A stretch of DNA of 64,000 nucleotides from Phytomonas francai. Its lineage: Eukaryota; Euglenozoa; Kinetoplastea; Trypanosomatida; Trypanosomatidae. The first letter of the stretch is position 1, and each line of letters opens with the position of its first letter. Positions 58,001 through 64,000 of this stretch are shown in pieces. Location: assembly GCA_001766655.1 (NCBI GenBank), contig MJCC01000008.1, positions 125,008 through 189,007 on the forward strand, given 5' to 3'. The position numbers were made by a program, and so were the translations under genes. The notes beneath the pieces are model-generated. The model did not search any database. It saw only the letters and a list, made by a program, of their open reading frames with translations, and was not told the origin of the DNA.

Positions 58001-61000
58001 AGTGAACTGCGTTGGTCTCTGAAGAAGGAGTTTCGCCCACACTTGTCCAATTTGTTGCCTCCACTTCTTACTGCTTTACAAGCGGATCCAGTGAGCACTG
58101 GAGAACTCATTTTTGCCTTTTTGATAGAGATGAGCACCCTTTTGGATAGTCATTTGCACAATGTGTTGCCTTGTGTGTGTGATGTAGCGAGTAATTCAAG
58201 CTATCCTGCTTCTTGCCGCATTGCAGCGGTGGATGCGCTCCGTCAATTTGCTAGAAGATTGCCCCACCTAGCTTTACATGCCACCCGCACTATTCACTGT
58301 TTGTGCCGCGTATTGAAGGATCTTGAGGTGGTGGCAGTGAAACAGGGTAATACCAGCACGGCACACTTTCACAGCGGAATCAGAAGTATTGATACTTCAC
58401 ATCTACACGATCCCATTTTAGATTGTTTGGTCGGTGTAACTTTCGATGCTTTGCGTGATGTGGCACGCAACTTGGGCAGTGACTTTGCCAAGTACATTCC
58501 TATGGTATTTCTTGTTCTAGAGATGTATGGAAGCGATGGCGAGGAGCTGAAATGTTTTATTTCCGCCGTGGTTCGTGGTGGAGGGCGCGTGTTAGCCTCG
58601 GATGTTCAGCGCTCAGCTGAGGAAGCGTCTGAGCGTCATAGGACTAATTATCAGCCCCCACGACGCAAGTCTGGGGATGCCTTTGCTTCATTGCTCACTG
58701 TACTTTGTGCTCGTGACCGAGAGACGGAGGAGGATTGGAACTTGTGGCTAAAGCAGATGGCAGTGGAGCTACTTCGGTCCAGTCCAGCTCTCTCACATGG
58801 GTTTGCTTGTCCTTTGGCACAAATACATGAGCCTTTTGCTCGCCACATGCTGCACTCCGCTTTCGCGGTGTGCTTTGGTGAAATGGACAATGAGACTCGT
58901 GAGATAGTGATCAAAATGCTTGGGAACGTGCTGCGCAGTGAGCGAGTCCCGTCAGAGGTGCTCCAGGGGCTGCTAAATCTTTCAGAATATGTGGAGCGAG
59001 TTGAAATGCGTTTCAACCCGAGGCAGGGCTCTCAAAGAACTTACCAGGGTCCCTTATTCGACCTCAAGACGCTTATGGACAGTAGCGAGCGATGCAATTT
59101 GTTCGCTAAAGCGCTTCACTACGTCGAGATTCAATTCTACAATACTACCTATGAATATGAACTGAGTGTCATGCGAGGACTACCCAAGCCGCTTCCGCCT
59201 GAGGAGTGGAGCAGTCTGATACAGTTGTGTGAAAAAAGTATATATCTATGCAACCTTCTTGGGCAACGTGAAAGTGCAGAAGGGATGCTCAAGTATATCC
59301 AACATAATTTTTCTTTCTTGACTGGCCGTGGAGCAGCTGAGCTTCCACGTATCATGGACGCGCAGCTTTTTGAGAAGCTTCAGTGGTGGACCCAGAGTCT
59401 CCGTGCGTATGAAGAAGGACTGATCAAAGAGCCAAACACATTGTCAAGTATGTCAGGGCTCATGCGGTCACTAGATAATTTAGGTGACTCGGGTAGGCTG
59501 ATGGAGTCATGGAAATGTTTCTTTCCGCGTGTGGGTCGGAAAGACGCGGCTGAACTTGCACCATATGGGGCTCGCGCAGCTTGGCTACTGCGGCGCTGGG
59601 ACGATATGGCTAGAATTACCGAATACATAACAGCCGAAGGCTATGTAGGCACGACGGCGGTTTTCTATCGTGCGGTATTGGCTACTAATAGTAAGCAGTT
59701 TCGTGAAGCTGAGCGTCTCATTGAGTTATGTCGAAAACGTCTTGACTCAACACTTTCAGCGCTAGTTGCAGAGAGCTATGACCGTGCTTATGGGCTTTTT
59801 GTTGGCATTCAGCAACTGAGTGAATTAGAAGAGTTTGCTTTTGTTTCTCGAAATTCTAAGGGGTTGAGTCATTGGAAAAAGCTTTGGGAAAAACGTCTGA
59901 GTGTCATGGCGTATTCAGGATGGGCTGGTACCATAGCGAATCATACCCTTGTGATCCCACCCCAGCAGGAGCTGGATATGTGGCTTCGTTTTGCCTCTCT
60001 TTCACGCTTGTATGGGCGTAAGCAAACTTCAAGCGAAATCTTATATGAATTGCTCGGTTCTCAGACGATCAACAGCGCTTTGAACCAGCTGACTCCCCCA
60101 GGTCCAGCGATCGCCCTCGCGGCATTTCAACATCTTTACGATACGCAGCAACGAGATCAGGCAATAGAGCTGTTGGATGTATACTTGGAAAGAATTGAAA
60201 GACTAGATGAGGCATGCGCCGACGGCAGGGAAAAGAGCTTAGCGTTGTGCTACTCCAAGCTTGCTGATTGGCTCTTGGTGAGGGGGAAGAACCAATTTGT
60301 CGACAGTAATCATCCTCATGTTTACGACAAGGTTGCCAATCATTTGCAGCGTGCTACAAACTTGGATGGACAGAACGGTGCTATTTGGCACTCCTGGGCG
60401 CGTTTCCACCATAGCCTTGTGGCCAAAAAGCATCCTAACACGGAGATCAAGCAGGACGAATTCGTTGAGAACATCATCTCTGCCATCGACGGATACATCC
60501 GGAGTATTTCTCTCTCACAAGAGCTGGAGGATGTCTTGGGTTTCTTGTCATTGTGGTTCATGCATGCATCGTTACCGCAAGTACGAAACAACAATACTCT
60601 CCAGTCTGGAATCCTTCAAATTACTCCGCGTGTGTGGCTCAAGGTTATCCCCCAAATCATTGCTCGACTCCATTCACGTGACGTTGTGGTGTCAGATTCA
60701 GTTTATCAGCTGTTGGTCATTATCGCAAAATCTCACCCACAGGCCCTTTTGTATAGCCTAAATTTTACAAACAGAAGCGGCCAGGGCTCAGGTTCTGAGC
60801 AAATGGAGCGCAGAAAGGCTGCTCAAAGAATACTCTCTCGAATTGTAGAGCTTCATCATAATGGGGCCACTATGGTTCATGACGCTGGACTTGTTTGCCA
60901 GGAGCTCGTGCGCTGCGCTGTGGGTTGGATAGAGCTATGGTTTGATGAACTAGAACGAGCATGGCACCAGTGGGGGCGTGATAGGAATGCTTACAATGTG

Positions 61001-62620
61001 CTGATGGCTCTCAAGCCTCTGCTGGATCAACTCAAATCACCTCAGACTTTGGCTGAATCTCACTTTGCCGCAGAATTCGGAGAATTCTTGTATGGGGCTT
61101 ATGAGGCCGTAGAGAAGGCCGCATCGTTGGGCAATTCCGTTTTCATGGAAGAGGCTTGGAGTCGCTTCAAGGTCGCTGTGAAAAGGATGGATGACCAGAT
61201 CAGCAATATGACTTCTTTGGCCTTACAATTGGTAAGCCCAAATCTGCTTCATCATGGTAAGAACTTGTCTCTTGTTGTACCAGGTCAATATAACGAAAAT
61301 GGGCACTATCCACGTATTGCTTCATTTCAGAGTACTCTCAAGGTAATGAATTCAAAACAGCACCCGAGGCGTTTGTACGTAAACGGCACTGATGGTATCA
61401 TTTACAAGTTCCTCTTAAAAGGGCATGAAGATCTTCGTCTGGACGAGCGTATTATGCAACTGCTTGACTTTGTTAACACACTGTTCGAAAAGCATTCCAC
61501 CATTCAGCAGCAGAGTTGCATGATTCAGGTATATTCAGTGACACCGCTCAGTGATAATGCTGGTCTCGTTGGTTGGGTCGACAACTGTGATACTCTGCAC
61601 CAACTCATAAAGGTTCACCGTATCCACTCTAGACATCTTTCTCGCGAGATTAATTTGATGCTCACTTATGGTGTAGATCTTGACCGGTTGACGTGCATTC
61701 AACATATTGAACCCTTTGAATTTGCTTTAGAAAACACAGAGGGCAATGATCTTATGAACTCCCTTTGGATGCGAGCCCCCAGTGCTGAATCTTGGCTTGA
61801 CAGACGTACTACTTATGTCTTCTCGCTTGCCACTATGTCCATGGTAGGGCATATTCTGGGATTGGGGGACCGTCACCCGTCAAACCTCATGATCCACGCT
61901 TTTAGTGGGCGTGTGGTGCATATTGACTTTGGTGATTGTTTCGAGGTTGCACAAACTCGCAGCACTTTTCCTGAAAAAGTGCCTTTTCGTCTTACTCGAA
62001 TGCTGATAAAAGCGATGGAGATGGGCGGGATTGATGGCATTTTTCGACACGGGTGCATTGCTGTTATGAGCATGTTAAGAAAGGAGGGGAGCAGCATATT
62101 GGCACTGCTGGAGGCTTTTGTGCATGATCCATTAGTTTCATGGTGGCGGGATGAATCCAACGAGAGTGAGTTGCGTCCCTCCAAAGTAATTGTTCAAGAG
62201 AGCCGTTCTCAGGTTACTGCTTACTCAGCTTTGGGAGAATCTTTCAAGCGATACACAGCTGACTATAGGGTGTGTGGAGGTAGTTTGAACCGACGCCCCA
62301 TGCGCCAGATAAGCATGCCTTCGAAGTCGGATTGCGTAGGGCCATTGACACCTTGCGGCGTTGCTATCAGCAATCATACCTTGGAAAACGACAGCGCTGA
62401 CTCACGGCATCAGCAGACATCAAAAGCTCAGAAGGTAGTGCATCGCATACAACAGAAATTAGAAGGTCGCGATTTTCCAGAGCTTTTCTCCAAACGGTAT
62501 GACGGTCCAATACATGATGGTGGGCTCTCCGTTAAATCTCAGGTGTTTCGATTAATTGAAGAAGCAAAATCAAATGAGAACCTGTGTCAGCATTTTCAAG
62601 GTTGGTGCCCATTTTGGTAA
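55040..62620 (+). CDS. TOR kinase (PIKK family)
   Basis: A 2526-residue PI3K-related kinase. Helical HEAT-type repeats occupy about 1-1300 and the FAT domain about 1350-1900. The FRB domain (about 1960-2050) starts IELWFDELERAWHQWG. In the kinase domain (about 2115-2370) FLLKGHEDLRLDER holds Lys2127, LGLGDRHPSN holds Asp2277 and Asn2282, and HIDFGDCFEVA holds Asp2296. FPEKVPFRLTRMLIKAMEMGG follows the TOR consensus. A ~120-residue insert precedes the C-terminal FATC (FRLIEEAKSNENLCQHFQGW). All catalytic residues are present. TOR integrates nutrient signals for growth. Trypanosomatids carry several TORs; I cannot assign TOR1 versus TOR2. Confidence 0.95.
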   Translation: MEEDSTHPLIAQLRPIFVELKSSTSQRLDSIICKLDYIIEEEKDALFHRNAIKSSPGSSAKVLFNWINQQIRELFKKADTELTGVRVLNALLNVEYMELSEKTKFFSEILVRLVLETDDVVAATEAARVWGQLLTNGSSVTEGIISNCLNFSMTLLYLKGWDSDFLKKNPLHQEIFNTDKLNLSYADQFTDIPKCTKLAGCLLIDQLLCSVPSATISYLHIILNGLRCALIDDRKIVRLRSADMLYTALHVTYRSTDPEFYHRWQDVLLNDVLNAITHDTGDILHGAFLSFNTILASIVVFEGEDRVVNFTQHSASVVQQVWHFINKHIVPITFSQDIRMAMFDTLPRLAKYNIELFKESTLSKVQEVADVCFTSTDAALVDERPMLFRTISKLIVVMPTIVLSFLDRLVAYIEMSLVKRLNRDRCEEAVSCFAIMSGAAPNAVRPFLRYILAPLFAGIVTIRFTRDIAKICTAFPELRSTCLSKMLEATKLQLQTAYLCQSTTCRNKGSVPVDNTLQCILENLKALGSLDFTGYSTLQFLSDSVLRYVSNPHDEVRRAAIDLCFRLVLSGCSHSPCVRTEENYIIHRGWEHIRLINTVIKRLVNASVADPESDIRLYTLNRFTEEYDSTLALQDIASSLFPALQDKFQNRIAAVRLLGRISWRNPACVHPMLRRVVVQCIMDIQLFHVIKKQEQATAILSVVVESASDMIRPYLPTLLHDCVKRLRERDQPVPVQTVLLSCVGKLARYAEGADVEVVSAIRPVVVEHILDSSNIHKKQEAIRALVDIIRTTKEVNVYESHPELLPVLLSALHGGFKETWPVRLDVLKLMGVIGAVGPVRVKTITRGLRDNGMGGSSPSEALLPLNGSRDEDVIAQSVVKNVLNVLQLPSLSDDQCMCGVQVIANVLSVKESVGDSLVPFHCDIITTILYHACNQPKVRDRLLNVLARIVYLMGQHIRPYSDVLLSTVVSFLPSAETPVLMEVLCLASELRWSLKKEFRPHLSNLLPPLLTALQADPVSTGELIFAFLIEMSTLLDSHLHNVLPCVCDVASNSSYPASCRIAAVDALRQFARRLPHLALHATRTIHCLCRVLKDLEVVAVKQGNTSTAHFHSGIRSIDTSHLHDPILDCLVGVTFDALRDVARNLGSDFAKYIPMVFLVLEMYGSDGEELKCFISAVVRGGGRVLASDVQRSAEEASERHRTNYQPPRRKSGDAFASLLTVLCARDRETEEDWNLWLKQMAVELLRSSPALSHGFACPLAQIHEPFARHMLHSAFAVCFGEMDNETREIVIKMLGNVLRSERVPSEVLQGLLNLSEYVERVEMRFNPRQGSQRTYQGPLFDLKTLMDSSERCNLFAKALHYVEIQFYNTTYEYELSVMRGLPKPLPPEEWSSLIQLCEKSIYLCNLLGQRESAEGMLKYIQHNFSFLTGRGAAELPRIMDAQLFEKLQWWTQSLRAYEEGLIKEPNTLSSMSGLMRSLDNLGDSGRLMESWKCFFPRVGRKDAAELAPYGARAAWLLRRWDDMARITEYITAEGYVGTTAVFYRAVLATNSKQFREAERLIELCRKRLDSTLSALVAESYDRAYGLFVGIQQLSELEEFAFVSRNSKGLSHWKKLWEKRLSVMAYSGWAGTIANHTLVIPPQQELDMWLRFASLSRLYGRKQTSSEILYELLGSQTINSALNQLTPPGPAIALAAFQHLYDTQQRDQAIELLDVYLERIERLDEACADGREKSLALCYSKLADWLLVRGKNQFVDSNHPHVYDKVANHLQRATNLDGQNGAIWHSWARFHHSLVAKKHPNTEIKQDEFVENIISAIDGYIRSISLSQELEDVLGFLSLWFMHASLPQVRNNNTLQSGILQITPRVWLKVIPQIIARLHSRDVVVSDSVYQLLVIIAKSHPQALLYSLNFTNRSGQGSGSEQMERRKAAQRILSRIVELHHNGATMVHDAGLVCQELVRCAVGWIELWFDELERAWHQWGRDRNAYNVLMALKPLLDQLKSPQTLAESHFAAEFGEFLYGAYEAVEKAASLGNSVFMEEAWSRFKVAVKRMDDQISNMTSLALQLVSPNLLHHGKNLSLVVPGQYNENGHYPRIASFQSTLKVMNSKQHPRRLYVNGTDGIIYKFLLKGHEDLRLDERIMQLLDFVNTLFEKHSTIQQQSCMIQVYSVTPLSDNAGLVGWVDNCDTLHQLIKVHRIHSRHLSREINLMLTYGVDLDRLTCIQHIEPFEFALENTEGNDLMNSLWMRAPSAESWLDRRTTYVFSLATMSMVGHILGLGDRHPSNLMIHAFSGRVVHIDFGDCFEVAQTRSTFPEKVPFRLTRMLIKAMEMGGIDGIFRHGCIAVMSMLRKEGSSILALLEAFVHDPLVSWWRDESNESELRPSKVIVQESRSQVTAYSALGESFKRYTADYRVCGGSLNRRPMRQISMPSKSDCVGPLTPCGVAISNHTLENDSADSRHQQTSKAQKVVHRIQQKLEGRDFPELFSKRYDGPIHDGGLSVKSQVFRLIEEAKSNENLCQHFQGWCPFW

Positions 62621-62926
62621 CAGACAAGCAGAGCAAGGTAGCTGGTTTCATGGACTCTATTCGCATCTGTAGCCCATTTTTTTCTCTATAATATTATGGA
62701 TTCAAAAGAATTTCCCTATACTCTTTCCATGGTGAGGCAAAATCAACAAGTATTTAGGATAAATCGTGTAGTAATTACAGTATAAGGCCCCTGGTACTTG
62801 GCAATGAATTGAGAGCCTAAAGGCGCATTATACTATAATGTTAGTCATTTGCTTTTATGATTTTCATTCTTTATTTCTATCAGTAATAGGAGTATCACAC
62901 TTCGAAGAGTTTGAACAAAATACACG
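62621..62926. other. Intergenic spacer
   Basis: No gene seen. T-rich runs near 62670-62690 and 62850-62880 precede the next ATG. Confidence 0.4.
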
Positions 62927-63904
62927 ATGCCTAAAACATCTTCCTTTCGAGATTTTCTTTCCGATGCTTCAAAAATTCTTATTCTTGACGGTGGCTTAGG
63001 AACTGATTTGGAGGTCTTAACTGGAGTGGCTAATCACCCTCTGTGGTCGTGCAATGTTCTAATGAGCTCTCCAGAGCTTATTTCCAGGATTCATGAATCG
63101 TATCTGGAAGCTGGCGCCCGCTGTATCATCACAAGCAGTTATCAAGCCACAACATACGGACTAGCAAAGCATTGTAATATGTCTCAGGAAGAGGTCATTA
63201 ATGTGATTGCAAAGTCAGTTGAGGTAGCTCACGAGGCAAGGCGTCACTTTTTGATCACTCATAAAGAGGCAGCACCTGTGTTCGTGGCTGGTTCAGTAGG
63301 ACCATATGGTGCATTTTTGACAGATGGTTCAGAATACAATGGCAGTTATGCTCATAGCGTTTCTTCAGAATCTTTTAAAGACTTCCATCGGGCACGCATT
63401 GCGGCATTAGTTAAATCTGGTGTTGACGTTCTAGCAATAGAGACTCAGCCATGTGCGAATGAAGTACTTGCAATTGTGAATTTATTGGATAATGAATTCC
63501 CTTTAAAACCCGCTTGGGTGAGCTTTACTCTGAACAGTGACCATCTTGACACTCAAATTGCCGATGGAACTAAATTTGAGGATATTCTGCCTTTACTTGA
63601 GGCGTCGAATACGGTTGTGGCCATCGGTATAAACTGTGTTCCATTTCATTGTGTCACTAATGTACTAGAGAGAATGTCATCCTTAACTACGAAACCTCTG
63701 GTAGTGTATCCCAACTCTCCCGGTGCCTATGATATGGCCACCAGAAAATGGATTAAACCTGATGCATTTAACGAACTCGAAGATACACTGGCAGGCAAAT
63801 GTGAAACTTGGATTCGCCATGGGGCGCGCCTGATAGGTGGATGTTGTCATATAGATAAAAGCGCTATTCAGGAATTATCAAACAAAATCTGTAAAGACTT
63901 CTGA
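62927..63904 (+). CDS. Homocysteine S-methyltransferase
   Basis: A 325-residue zinc-dependent methyltransferase of the homocysteine methyltransferase (MHT/HMT) family. It starts SKILILDGGLGTDLE. ARCIITSSYQATTYGL and VAGSVGPYGA mark the barrel. The zinc-ligand cysteines are Cys237 (GINC) and Cys306/Cys307 (GGCC). Family members transfer a methyl group from S-methylmethionine or S-adenosylmethionine to homocysteine to make methionine; the donor cannot be read from sequence. The size is as expected for the single-domain enzyme. The ATG follows a short T-rich leader. Confidence 0.93.
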   Translation: MPKTSSFRDFLSDASKILILDGGLGTDLEVLTGVANHPLWSCNVLMSSPELISRIHESYLEAGARCIITSSYQATTYGLAKHCNMSQEEVINVIAKSVEVAHEARRHFLITHKEAAPVFVAGSVGPYGAFLTDGSEYNGSYAHSVSSESFKDFHRARIAALVKSGVDVLAIETQPCANEVLAIVNLLDNEFPLKPAWVSFTLNSDHLDTQIADGTKFEDILPLLEASNTVVAIGINCVPFHCVTNVLERMSSLTTKPLVVYPNSPGAYDMATRKWIKPDAFNELEDTLAGKCETWIRHGARLIGGCCHIDKSAIQELSNKICKDF

Positions 63905-64000
63905 TAAATCTAATCATTACATATTTACTGAAATTAGACATCTATGGAGAAAGTAAACATTCTTACATAGATAACGCAAGTTTACCAATAGTTAAACCTT

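Overview
The window looks like a chromosome-internal piece of a trypanosomatid (kinetoplastid) nuclear genome. Every convincing protein gene lies on the + strand and none needs an intron. Genes are separated by AT-rich spacers with pyrimidine tracts followed by AG just before the start codons, as expected for spliced-leader trans-splicing and polycistronic transcription. The content fits: BDP1, ESF1, NSA2, TMA16, UFD1, SEC23, an EFHC1/Rib72-type flagellar protein, a PEX11-type (glycosomal) membrane protein and a TOR kinase. A U5 snRNA gene sits head-to-head with tRNA-Cys, an arrangement typical of trypanosomatid small RNA genes. I cannot fix the genus from sequence alone.

Left arm (about 0.7-31.5 kb): sixteen to seventeen protein genes. 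In order they are BDP1, a GAF-like protein, a four-helix membrane protein, ESF1, a probable decayed gene, UFD1, a secreted histidine acid phosphatase, an ERK7/8-like MAP kinase, an unknown protein, a CID-like protein, SEC23, a REEP/HVA22-like protein, a CCDC81-like HU-domain protein, a small unknown ORF, NSA2, a STE-like kinase with a zinc ribbon, an EFHC1/Rib72 homologue and TMA16. Several carry very GC-rich, low-complexity coding patches.

Middle (31.7-37.6 kb): a Pol III cluster with genes on both strands: initiator tRNA-Met(CAT) on -, tRNA-Pro(TGG) on +, tRNA-Cys(GCA) on -, U5 snRNA on + and tRNA-Leu(AAG) on +. About 5.2 kb of AT-rich sequence with no convincing gene follows, interrupted by one GC-richer island. 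This is the best candidate for a head-to-tail boundary between two polycistronic units, or for a centromere/origin-like region.

Right arm (37.6-64 kb): visibly more AT-rich codon use. Three small genes (a possible mitochondrial protein, a tiny secretory/type I membrane protein and a cyclin-like protein) are followed by a 3890-residue HECT ubiquitin ligase with LamG-like and SPRY domains, a PEX11-like protein, a 2526-residue TOR kinase and a homocysteine S-methyltransferase.

The genes are not a functional operon, but themes recur: ribosome assembly (ESF1, NSA2, TMA16), Pol III transcription and small RNAs (BDP1, tRNAs, U5), secretory/ER functions (SEC23, REEP-like, UFD1), flagellum/cilium (EFHC1, CCDC81-like, possibly the ERK7/8-like kinase) and growth signalling or protein turnover (TOR, HECT). 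Where an open frame could begin upstream at GTG/TTG or in untranslated leader, I chose the first ATG that follows a pyrimidine tract and AG. No mobile element or CRISPR array was recognised.
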